Origin: Cercospora beticola
Taxonomy: Eukaryota > Ascomycota > Dothideomycetes > Mycosphaerellales > Mycosphaerellaceae
NCBI RefSeq assembly: GCF_033473495.1
Contig: NC_088942.1
Span: forward strand, 682,001 to 746,000
Reading direction: 5' to 3'
DNA length: 64,000 nucleotides
Below are positions 11,767-21,507 of this stretch, piece after piece (position 1 is the stretch's first letter; each line of letters starts with the position of its first letter). The notes beneath the pieces were generated by a model. It was given only the letters and a program-made list of their open reading frames with translations, did not search any database and was not told where the DNA came from. The translations under genes were made by a program, and so were the position numbers.

Positions 11767-13158
11767 CTATGGCTCTTGCGTCTCAGTACACTCCTGCATC
11801 AGACTTTACAACAGCAGAGGCCACCGCAGTTCATCAATGCCTGTATCGAAGGTGGAAATCGGACTAGGAAACGCAAAGTACTCGTCTCCGCTTCGTACAG
11901 GTTTGCCCTGGACCCTGCAACAATATTGGCCACCCAAAGTGTTGTAGCTATGTACATCTTGTGGATAGCAGGTGCACACTCAGAACCAGGTATGTCACCG
12001 CAACAGAAGCTGAATACATGACAGGAAAGACGCGACGCAGGCCACGATGCGACGCACCTGTCAGTCGATGCATAATCGACTCTTCCAAGATCTGCAGTGC
12101 CAGTTTCAATCATCGCTCTCCATACCTGTTTCGCTCGAATCCCAGCAGAAGCATGCCTCGAATCCCATCAATGAGGAGGTTCAGCAAGGCAGTATATATG
12201 TTGACTACGGATGTGTTGACTAAGTCAAACATGAACCATCCAATTGGAGCAATTGCTCAATTGAGATCGCAATCACCTGAGATTAGCAAGGATAGGCCTT
12301 GCGCATCTGCATCAATATGCGTGCTTGCTTTTGGGTGCCCTGGAACAATCCAGTCTCGAGGATCTCGAGCTCATGTACCTTACGCATGTCCGAGCCACAT
12401 TACACAGCGATGGAGCACGCTGGCAAGCGCTCATCCCTGCGAATCTTGGCCAACAGCGATGTGCCACCGCCTCTTAGACCTCCGAGAATGTCATCTGCTC
12501 CCCATTCACGTTTTCAAACACAGTCCAAAAGACCGCTTTTATTTCTGGAGACACTTCAGCCTTCACATACTGTGACAGCGCTCTCATCCTGCCACGATGT
12601 GGTGGCAGACGCTCAGGACGAGTCCCACCTTTTGGACGGTCGTCTTCACTGCTACATTACTCGCCTTGGTAGAATTGGCATACGCGCTGATGTAAGAGCA
12701 ATCTATACTCCTGCAAATGCAAATAGCAGCTAACTCTACCGCTAGCCCGGACATCACTACCCATTGAAATTCTCAAACGATGCGTAAACCTGCGAAACTT
12801 CACCGATCCTTGCGATCACAACATACGATATCTGACAGGGAGGATGGCCAAATCAGCGGCCTGGCATAAATCAAAGCACGCTTACGAGTTATTGGTTATT
12901 CAGCAGTCGACGAACGCTACAATAGCTTTCGACGATAAAAGTATGGAAGTAGTACATCTCGCACGCTACTATTGATATATCTGTTCAGGCAGTTCGTGGT
13001 ATGTATCGAACACAAGTTTTGCCCTGCCCCAGGGAAATTGTCTTCGTAGCGCTTACTACAGCTAGAGAATGACACGTTCTGTCGCCTGTTATGAACCTTC
13101 GATCCTCAATACAGCTCATCTGGTTTCTCATCCGCCATCTATTCATGGGATCGCATCC
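11767..13158. other. Gene-poor intergenic region
   Basis: 1.4 kb in which only short, mutually overlapping open frames occur (the largest about 200 codons, 11961-12575 plus, no recognisable protein features). No tRNA or repeat identified. Confidence 0.5.
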
Positions 13159-13479
13159 TCACCATCGCCAGGAATGTCTGCGCATCACAGTCCCACCCTC
13201 GATGAGACTAGCATCGTCGAAGGAGCTCGTAGATGTTGTTTGACTCGCAGCCGGTGGGGTTTGACCAGAATATCGTTGGAGCTGCTGGTCATCGTTTCGA
13301 AAACCGAGTGGTCGTAGCCAGCGATAGCCTGCAGGAGGAAATCAAGAGTCAGTCTAGATACTGTGGATCGTTGTTCACGACAAGTTTGACGAACCCTTCT
13401 TGATACTTGTGACGACCACAGCAGCGATGAGGACACTGACGATCCCGCTGATGATCTGTACTATAAGTTCTCCATCCAT
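13159..13479 (-). CDS. Candidate small single-TM protein (80 aa), two exons
   Basis: Manual model: exon 1 13479-13407, exon 2 13328-13159. The 78-nt intron starts GTATCA, has a CTGAC branch sequence about 20 nt before the end, and ends CTGCAG. Exon 1 encodes MDGELIVQIISGIVSVLIAA and a few more hydrophobic residues: a very short N-terminus and one membrane segment. Exon 2, joined in phase 1, adds 55 mostly polar residues (SGQTPPAASQ, SFDDASLIEGG, end MRRHSWRW) without a stop until TGA. Only one of the three exon 2 frames both reads through and fits the donor phase used. No family recognised. The weak donor is the main doubt. Confidence 0.35.
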
Positions 13480-14514
13480 GTCTGCTCTGCTCTGTTTCGA
13501 GATGGGTTGTATTGGTGAACGATCAGATTCGTGCTGTATTAGAGGTCTAACCGCAGCAGAGCAAGACTTATAAAGACAACACAAGACCAGCCGCAGCACA
13601 TCTGCATAGCGACCACAGTTTCACACCGTCACATGCTCGTTTCTTTCCTGACAAGACTTTCGAACCTGTCGCGAGCAACACGCCACCGCACGTGGGATCG
13701 CGGGCCAGCAAAGGTCACAAATGCACTCGTCTCGCGTGGGGGGCCTGGACCCAATTGGGTGGTCGAACGACTTCCAGCAAATCACTTGCACTGCACGAGT
13801 TAGCGCTCGGGCCCTACATGGCGAGGAACATACGTGCAGGTCATATATCACATTGATCCGATCTCGACGGTGCAAGGTGATCGATTCGTTCTGAATGCAA
13901 GCAAGCCGCTACAGGTGAGTCGCAGTGCTCCATCCCTGCGTAGGCTGAGCGTAATTTTGAATTGGGACGCATGAGCGCGGACACAATTGAGAGGCCGCCC
14001 CGACGGTGAAATTTTCATTTGCGGGCAAGGAGTGCATTAGCGACCTGGACACAGTTGGTTCTTCGACTGTTCATTCCCCGTCGAAGTCGTGTCCGCGTTA
14101 ACCATGAGACACGAAGACCCACGTCGCCTTTTGGTCCATCAACGCGTGCGGATCGTTTTTGTGAGAGTTATTGGGGCCACGGGATTGTACAAATTGCACA
14201 AGATGGGTGATTAGAGCCCGCTCTATCATCCATTCCTTTTATATATGCGACACCTAATAGTACATACGTGATTCATAGATCCTCTCTATTTCCCCAAATG
14301 ATCGAGCTGAATTGTCCATGCACGGATATCTAAGTGAGCCGTGCGTTCCCGTGTGGCCAACCAGTAGCTTCCATAATCATACAAGTCGGGCAACAGTCTG
14401 TCCGTTCTCCCTTATCGAAAGGTGTCATCCAAAACCCTTTCTCACAGTCGTTCGCGCCATCCGCATCAGTACAGAGCTCAGTTCAAGCTCTCAACTTGTG
14501 CTAGCCACTAGCAT
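13480..14514. other. Intergenic, no gene supported
   Basis: About 1 kb between the two small-peptide candidates. Only short overlapping frames are present; no repeat or RNA gene recognised. Confidence 0.5.
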
Positions 14515-14776
14515 TCAAAGGGGTCGCTGTGCAGTCCTGTTTCTGAGCCGAAAGTATTGAAGTAGATCTTGTGGTCTCAGCTGCCGAATGCCGTGAATTG
14601 TATCGTTGCGTACACGCTGGTACACTGGCAGAGAATAAGGCATCAGTGTGCTATTCTAACGCTGTGTTTGGAGGAAGGGCTGACGTACAGTTCATGACTC
14701 CCTGAATGATCGTAACGACGTCCATGATGACATCTGGTATTCCAATGACCAGCTCTAACTTGGTGGTGGAAGCCAT
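14515..14776 (-). CDS. Candidate small peptide gene (65 aa), two exons
   Basis: Manual model: exon 1 14776-14689 and exon 2 14624-14515, separated by a 64-nt intron with a GTACGT donor and a TGCCAG acceptor. Exon 1 gives MASTTKLELVIGIPDVIMDV plus nine residues, an amphipathic/hydrophobic start. Exon 2, joined in phase 1, gives a basic tail (RVRNDTIHGIRQLRPQ, LLQYFRLRNR) ending at TGA. The strong donor and the uninterrupted frame after joining make it plausible. It resembles the candidate at 13159-13479 in size, strand, N-terminal hydrophobic exon and phase-1 intron position. No homology is known to me. A noncoding RNA cannot be excluded. Confidence 0.35.
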
Positions 14777-16727
14777 TCCAGTCCGCTTGTGCGTTGTTGA
14801 ATGATTGTTGGGGCTGGTATGATGCAGATGTGTGGTGTCGAGCTCCTTTATGTAGACTCTTCAGTCAAGCGCACTTCCACGCTCGCCCCCGTTCCAAGCT
14901 TTCTCATGTTCACGATTCTGCCTTTCACATCTTAACACACAGACCTCGAACGCGGGAGCCGAGAACATCAGAGCAGGAGCCGTGCCCACGGCATAGCCCG
15001 TGGTGGCCTGCTAGGAAACTCGGCACCGTTTTCTGTAGTGTCCACAGGCAGGGATTTCAGCTTATGAAAATGAAGAATACTTGACGAGAATCGCGAGGTC
15101 GCCAGTACCAGCACTAGTGTCAGGAGCGCCGGGGAGGGCCCCGAGAGGGCTAATCCCCAAAGTTGTGTTACACAGCATGTGCCACAGCCTTGGTGTGCCA
15201 GTCAATTCAGTGAATGCTTCCTAGGCAAACGCCACAAGTCTGAAGCACGTAGATTGCAACTAGGGTCAGGTACTGTTCGGGTGCTTCATGTTCGTGAGAT
15301 GACATTGACGGTTGACAGTGTGCTATGCATCCCACGGTTCGTTGATCCGTGATCATGAACGGCGAAAGTAGGTGCTCGGTCCAACGAATCGTGGGATGCA
15401 AAGCCCACTGTCAACCGTCAGTGTCAGGGTACCGAACCAGAGATGTGGAAAGGGCATTCAGCCAAGCGGACGCCGGGAGAGCAGGGAGTTAGCAAGCCAA
15501 TACCATCCAGCGGCGATGCAGCGTACCGCGACAGCCGCCGGCACGAATTTTCTGATTGCTACGGCAGTCTTTGATATGTCGCGGTCTGCGTCGATGCATA
15601 CTCTCGTGCACACAGCAGTGTGAGCTGCACCTTGTATGTGTGCCGTAGCCAGCTCGCTTGCGGCCAGATACCGGTGAACGCTGACGAAAGTGTCTCAGCC
15701 GCGCCGACCGCACTGTAGCTCGTCATATCGATAACAGGATGGATGGTTGAAATACTTTCGATTCTGCACATACCAATAAAGGCTAGGGGAGTTCCAGTAT
15801 GATTCTGGCAGGTATAGCAACGTACTCCGCTCACTCGCATAGTGGCGTGCTTCTCACAGGAAGTTGTCCGCTCTCTTCAGGAACAACAGGCGGGCTAGCC
15901 GAGTCAACGTGCACAAGTCCTTGCGACTGCTTCGCTTAGCATCGGCCGTCCGCTGTCGATCGTCGAGCCATCTGTGTGATGAACATCAAAGCAGGGCCTT
16001 CGTTCCAAGCCGAACGGTCTGCCCGCCCTCCTTTAACAGACTCGCGGCTGCCTTGGGGATCCACCGTTCACGCCACTCGCGCGAAGTTATAGACGGGAGA
16101 TGAGCCGTGCAAGCAGATGTATGCATCCCAGGCTTCCACTTGGCGGACGGGCTGATAGCGCAGACAAGATGCAAGCGAGCCGGAAGTTCGTCCGTAGGCT
16201 GCATCAACCTGGTTCGCGTATTGATTGCAGCGCAGCTGGTCGGCCGCACCACCGCAGCGGTGACAGGACTATGCTCAATCTCAGCCCTCGCCCGTTGAGT
16301 CGGGAATTTAATTCCTGTGTCGTCATCGTACGAGATGATCAGTGCCACATGCGAGTTGCTGTCACGGAGACTGCTCGCACTGCACGCAGTCCGACAACAG
16401 TGAGTCACAACGGTCGCCCACAAGCCGCCGTCCTTCCACTATGTTCGCATGAGGCTCGGCTTTTGCGTTGCATCGTTGTATGCCTAGAGTGCAAAACCAA
16501 GATAGCTGCGGGCCGTCTTCCACGCGAGTGTACGCGCTTCAGAGCAGGCCCGCAACCGCTCCCGATCGGCATCCAGAAGATCGCAGAATGGTCACAGAGC
16601 ACTTGACGCATCCTTCCAGTAAAGCCGGGACGGAGTGGATCATGTCGAATTTGACAATTGCGTTGATTTCTCTTCGGTATCCGTGATAACATTCCAGGTT
16701 GTCGGCAGATTTATTACTGTCATCTCC
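14777..16727. other. Gene-poor intergenic region with a large inverted repeat
   Basis: Nearly 2 kb without a supportable gene. Open frames up to 168 codons exist in overlapping frames on both strands but share no protein-like features. The notable content is the inverted repeat at 15300-15426. Confidence 0.5.
15300..15426. repeat. Inverted repeat, 46-bp arms, 35-bp spacer
   Basis: Arm 1 is 15300-15345 and arm 2 is 15381-15426. The reverse complement of arm 2 matches arm 1 at 41 of 46 positions without gaps, with core TGACGGTTGACAGTG and TGCATCCCACG shared. The 35-nt spacer could form a loop. It could be a MITE or transposon-end remnant, or a transcribed hairpin. No clear target-site duplication flanks it. 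Confidence 0.85.
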
Positions 16728-18487
16728 TCACCGCATCTCATTCAACGCGTTCTCAATCTGATTTGCAATAATATCAAACTGACTGATACGCTGCCCAAAC
16801 GCTGGCCTGTCCGAATTCTCGACGGCGTCCGAATGTTTTCGTGGAGGACTCGAAAGACCAGTGTTGCGACTGCCTCGCGGACGAGATGGGCCAGGACTTC
16901 CATCGTCCTTGATGGGCGAAGCGATCGATCGTCTTCCCGAATGGTGGCTCGATAGTTTGTCCGAGCGACTTCCATGCTGACTACGTCGATGGGACTTTTT
17001 GCGTACTGGCGTAGAAGTGCGAGGCTGCATAGTAATTACGACGCACTCTCCATCGTCCTCCTCGTTCGAGACCACCTCAGTCTGGGTCATTGGTGGACGA
17101 GAGGTATCGATCTTGGGAAACAAAGAATGGCGGCCAGCTGAGGGATCGGCTGGAGCTTTTTGCAATGCTCGTTTACCTTCTCGTTTTGGAAGTACAGACG
17201 GAGCAGGAGCTGACAGGTCATCGTCGTTGGCATGGTCCGGCAAAGTCTCGTCCGACTTGTGAGTTTTGAGTGGAGGCAGCGACGCTCGTGTGGCCACAGG
17301 ACGACGGACTACCACGCTTTGGGCTCTCCGGAACTCAGGTGGGATGGGGTTGCTGAGCGTAGGCTTGAATCTTGGGACTTCCGAGATGCGTTTCTGCAAT
17401 GCCATCGGCGTACTCGTGTCCGAACGGGTGCCTGTTACCGGTTCGCCATCGGAATATTCTGTGCCCGGAGTAGATGGAACTTCTTCGATGGGCGATATAG
17501 ATCGTGATCTGCTGCTTTCTTCGCCAGCGCGAGTAGGTGGTAACGTTGAGAGCTCGACCAGCGGCTCATTGAGTGGGAAGGCACTTATTGCGCGGGCGTT
17601 CCCATTAACCTCAGCAACTAAGTTATCATTCGTTATGACACTGGGGCAAGGTGGTAGACGTGGTATTGAACTCACTGGTGGCAGTTGTGGAGCTGTTTCC
17701 GTGGCGGTGGAGGACGACGCAGGAGGCTGCGGCAGAGGATCCTCTTTGTTCGTACGCGTGGGCAAGTTTGCGTGGCTGTTGCTAGTCAGCATAGACTTGA
17801 TCACTGCAGGGAAAAGCGACTTCACCTCTTGCGCCTGGAAAACCCGCCAATGAACTTCCGAAAGCCCCTTGACTCTTCAACCTTGGGATTGCTCTTCCTC
17901 TTGTCGCTCAACACCAGCCCATTGTCGAGCACTGATGGGTTGGCCGGGGATGCCGCAGCGGAAGTCCGCTTTGGCGCCTCAGTCTCCGTATCCGGCTCAG
18001 TGTTATGCACCACGCCATTCTCAGACGCGCGCACGCTGTGATTCAGCGTGTTGATCGTGGGCGGTGCCCAGCGCTCCTCGTCTCCGCAAACAACCACGAA
18101 CCAGCCTGGTCTCTCTTCTGGTGCGATCTTGTCCCGCAGCTCCATCAAGGCCTGCCATTGATCACCCGTCACGCCTTTTCCTCGAAACTCGTCGATGTTG
18201 ATCCCCAGCTTGACTTCCACGCAGACATCAGCCACGTATGCGAATGGCTGGCTTGGTCCATTGTTGGTGGACGATTCGTCTTCCGGATCAAATTGCTCAA
18301 TGAATCGCAAGTTGGGGAGGTGCTTCATCTGATCGGGGAAGAGGGTGTCGAAGTTCTCGAGCAGGCATTGGGTCGTTCCAGGCGAGACGAGCCATTCTGC
18401 AGCAGCGTCGTCGAGGTTCTGCAGGATGATGTGAATGCGGATGAGTGGACGCGGCCACTTGAAGCCATGTAGCAGATATACAGGCAT
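16728..18487 (-). CDS. Conserved fungal protein of unknown function
   Basis: Model: exon 1 18487-17826, exon 2 17775-16728, 569 aa. The N-terminal half (starting MPVYLLHGFKWPRPLIRIHI, with LDDAAAEWL and GWFVVVCGDEERW) is a block I recognise as conserved across filamentous ascomycetes without an assigned function. Without splicing the frame stops at 17822, right after GGFSRRKR. A second long frame opens 3 bp away in another phase and starts without ATG. A 50-nt intron (GTGAAG donor, CTGAC branch, CAACAG acceptor) joins them in frame, so I treat them as one gene. The C-terminal half is a disordered Ser/Pro/Arg-rich tail ending in a short helix-like segment (FDIIANQIENALNE). The non-consensus donor is a caution: a 221-aa short form may also exist. 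Confidence 0.7.
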
Positions 18488-19546
18488 TGTGGCGCAAGAT
18501 CGACGCGCGAAGCGTACCAGAAGCTATAGAGTTGGGTATGTTTCGCGGAATGTGGCAGTTGTCTGATGGTAGGAGCTAGGAGAAGCGAGAGGAGGTTTGT
18601 GGAGGGTCTAACGAGCGTTGAAAGTCAGCGAAACGGGCATGAAACGACAGGCGGGCGGACAAGGCGGGCGACAGCAGACGGACAGTGTTTCTATGTAGCA
18701 GGTGGTGGCACACAAACTTCTTGGAATCAAACCATGTTGCTGCCGTGAACCGATCGCGTCTCGTCGCGCTGATGAACCGGTGGAGGGAGGTGCTGCGGTG
18801 CAAGGAGCGCGTTCGCGACTAGTAACGACGATTCCCCGGCCAGAACATGATGAAGGGAGGACAAGATGGTGGTGTTGTAACAGGCGCAATCAATGCCGCC
18901 AGAAGCTTGTGTGGAGCTCTGTGGTCTGCAGGTCTGGGCCTCCCTGCTCAGCTTGCACGGGCATTGTTCGCCGCATCCAGTCTGCAGCTATTTTCGCCGC
19001 ATCGCACTCGTACAGGGACATGGTCGCGACAAAAAGCTTCTGAAGATGTAATCAGAACGGCGAGGAGATGGAGTGACGTCTAGAAGACTATAGCTTATAG
19101 GCATATAATCAATGGTCACTAATCATTCGGCACATAGAATAGCAGCAATTCAGCCGAGCATATGCATCCCACAACTATCCCACTTTGGGCGTCATAGCCT
19201 GATTGACCTCACACAACAGCACGCCGTACCTGACGATCCTCGCTGGCTGCAGACATGACATGAGCCACGACACTCTATCCACGACTGACTTTGGTCTTCT
19301 AACGGCCATCTATCAGCCAAGAGAGTTTCCTATCCACAAACTTTCATGACGACAATCTGCCCAGACCACCTTCCATGATAGCAATCCACCAAATCCACCT
19401 GCCTTGGTAGAGGGTAGCAAACCTCCGAGCCAACCTTCCATGACAGCAATCTGCCCGTCCCACCGCACACGGCGGCATCCCGATCACGAGCATAGACCTC
19501 CTTGAATCGGATCGAATCGAGTCGCAACCAACCCAGTCGGAGAATA
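18488..19546. other. Divergent intergenic region
   Basis: About 1 kb between two divergently transcribed genes, hence both promoters. A degenerate short direct repeat lies at 19342-19463. A 78-codon ATG frame at 18847-19083 plus is open but without recognisable features. Confidence 0.5.
19342..19463 (+). repeat. Three imperfect copies of a ~30-bp motif
   Basis: Related segments start near 19342, 19371 and 19433. They share the pattern CTTCCATGAYAGCAATC followed by a CCACC-rich end. The copies lie within 210 bp upstream of the Cir_N gene start, so they fall in its promoter or 5' UTR. Confidence 0.55.
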
Positions 19547-20707
19547 ATGCCTCTCCATCTCCTCGGCAAAAAATCATGGAATGTCTACAACACAGCAAAC
19601 ATCTCGCGCGTTCGCAAAGATGAAGCCGAAGCGCAAGTCCGAGAAGAAGCTGCTGAGCAGCGCATGCAAGAGGAAGATGCTGCGCGGAGGATAGCAATTC
19701 TACGAGGGGAAGCCGTGCCTGAGATACCTGCTGTTGAAGATGAGGAGCAACAAAGTAGCGACCGACGCCGAGAAAAGAATTTCGGTGAAGATGAGACGTA
19801 CGTCTCTCGAGACCGCAAACGGAAACGCCGGCGTGGAGAAGATGACACGGAGCGAGACATGCGGTATGCGATAGAAAATCGTGAGAGAGGGGAGCGAGCG
19901 AGAGAGACACTTCTTCAGGGACAAAAGAGTACCACAGTTCGTGATTCCTCTGCCGCTGAAGCCCCTCTCCAAGACCACACAGGCCACATCCAACTCTTCG
20001 CACCTCCCGACGAGAAACAAATCCGCTCCAAACAGAAAAACGCCGAAGCCGAAGCTGAAAAAGCAAAAAAACGTAAACGTGAAGAAGATCTCGGAACGAT
20101 GAAATTCAGTAATGCCGCAGGCTACAACAATGGTATGCAAAAACCTTGGTATGCTGCAACAGATAATGCACCTCGTCAATCTACAGACACCTCAGCTTCG
20201 CGAAACGAAATCATGCTCGCAGAATTAAAAGGGAAAGACGTCTGGGGCAACGAAGATTCTCGAAGAAAAGAACGTGAGACCAAGAGGATTGTTTCGAGTG
20301 ATCCTTTCGCCATGATGCAGAGTGCTCAGAAGCAGTTGAAGCAGAGTGAGAGGGATAAAGAGGAGTGGGAGAGGAGGAGAAGGAAGGAATTAGAAGACTT
20401 GAAGAGGGAGCAGCAGAGGAAGAAAAGGAGAGGAGAAATTGATAAAGACAGCCTGGATGGGTTTAGTCTAGATGCTCCTTCGAAAGATGATGAGAAGAGT
20501 GAGGAGCGTAGGCGTCGGCATCGACATCATCATCATCACAGGAGACACCGAAGTCGGTCGAGAGACAGGGAAGAAAGAGACCGTCGGAGACATCGTAGTC
20601 GGTCGCGAGAACGTGATCGTGATCGTGATCGTGAGCAGCGAAGGGATCGGTCGACGGAGCGTGAAGAAAGACATAGCAGAAGCCATCGTCACCGACATAG
20701 AGAATAA
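19547..20707 (+). CDS. Cir_N-domain, RS-rich nuclear protein (LENG1/Cwc25-like N-terminus)
   Basis: Intronless, 386 aa. The start is the ATG at 19547 because the conserved domain begins immediately there (MPLHLLGKKSWNVYNTANI, then RVRKDEAEA). This is the Cir_N domain found at the N-terminus of CIR, LENG1 and splicing factor Cwc25. The middle is highly charged coiled-coil-like sequence with many KR/E runs and nuclear-localisation-type clusters. The last ~70 residues are an RS/RD-rich, His-rich tail (HRSRSRDREERD and RDRDRD). The tail resembles RS domains of pre-mRNA splicing proteins. The likely role is nuclear, spliceosome-associated or co-repressor-like; this is inferred from domain architecture only. 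Confidence 0.8.
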   Translation: MPLHLLGKKSWNVYNTANISRVRKDEAEAQVREEAAEQRMQEEDAARRIAILRGEAVPEIPAVEDEEQQSSDRRREKNFGEDETYVSRDRKRKRRRGEDDTERDMRYAIENRERGERARETLLQGQKSTTVRDSSAAEAPLQDHTGHIQLFAPPDEKQIRSKQKNAEAEAEKAKKRKREEDLGTMKFSNAAGYNNGMQKPWYAATDNAPRQSTDTSASRNEIMLAELKGKDVWGNEDSRRKERETKRIVSSDPFAMMQSAQKQLKQSERDKEEWERRRRKELEDLKREQQRKKRRGEIDKDSLDGFSLDAPSKDDEKSEERRRRHRHHHHHRRHRSRSRDREERDRRRHRSRSRERDRDRDREQRRDRSTEREERHSRSHRHRHRE

Positions 20708-21507
20708 AAGGAGAAAAGCCAGAGGCAAGTGCGCCCACCAAAGACATTCAACATTGACAGACCGCGCACTTATTTACCATCACACTCGCGAAGCCTCACC
20801 TCTCACATAAATCTCACTGGTTCTGAAGACTGAAGATAGGAATAGGGAATGGAGACAAAATTCTCGTCATCAAAAGGAGTTCAACTCAATCCCCAGCCAG
20901 GAGTCAAAGCCTTACCAGCCAACTCAAACCGACCAAAAACCAAGGACTGCTACCTAAGAAAGACGCTATATATCCGCTTCGCCCAAAAATCACAAGTAGC
21001 GTTCCGTCGCATGGATCGTAGTGTACATGTTCCTCGTGTTCTCCGTATACGTTCATGATATCGTCGAACACTCAATCATGCACACATAAAACTCCATTGC
21101 AGTAGGTCCGCTCGCAGAACGCTTGCACAAAAACATTTCAAAAGATTGTTTGTCAGGCCAAGCGAAAACCAAAATGCATTTTCCCGTCGTCGCCAACAGG
21201 AAATGCAAGTTGTGACATTTTCGCTCCGCCGTCCAGTCGATGTGTGTCAAGAAGCAAAAGATTTCCTCTCTTTTTGCGCCGAAAAACGCCAATTCCAGCA
21301 AAAAGCCTTAGCTTTTCACTGGCCATGCCCATCTCATGTCCATTTTCGCTCCCATATGCAGTCGTGTCGTGTCGTTCACGGTCGTAATTAGGTTCCCCCG
21401 TCCAGTCTTTGGTATCGTCACAGTTCGTGCGCTCGCCATATGCATCGTACAGGGTCGTCAATCGCTCGGAACGCTTGCAGTCAATCTGTCAAAAATGCAC
21501 ACCACAC
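20708..21507. other. Convergent intergenic region
   Basis: 800 bp between the 3' ends of two convergent genes. It contains open but unconvincing frames (for example 21153-21461 minus). Presumably both 3' UTRs and terminators. Confidence 0.5.
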
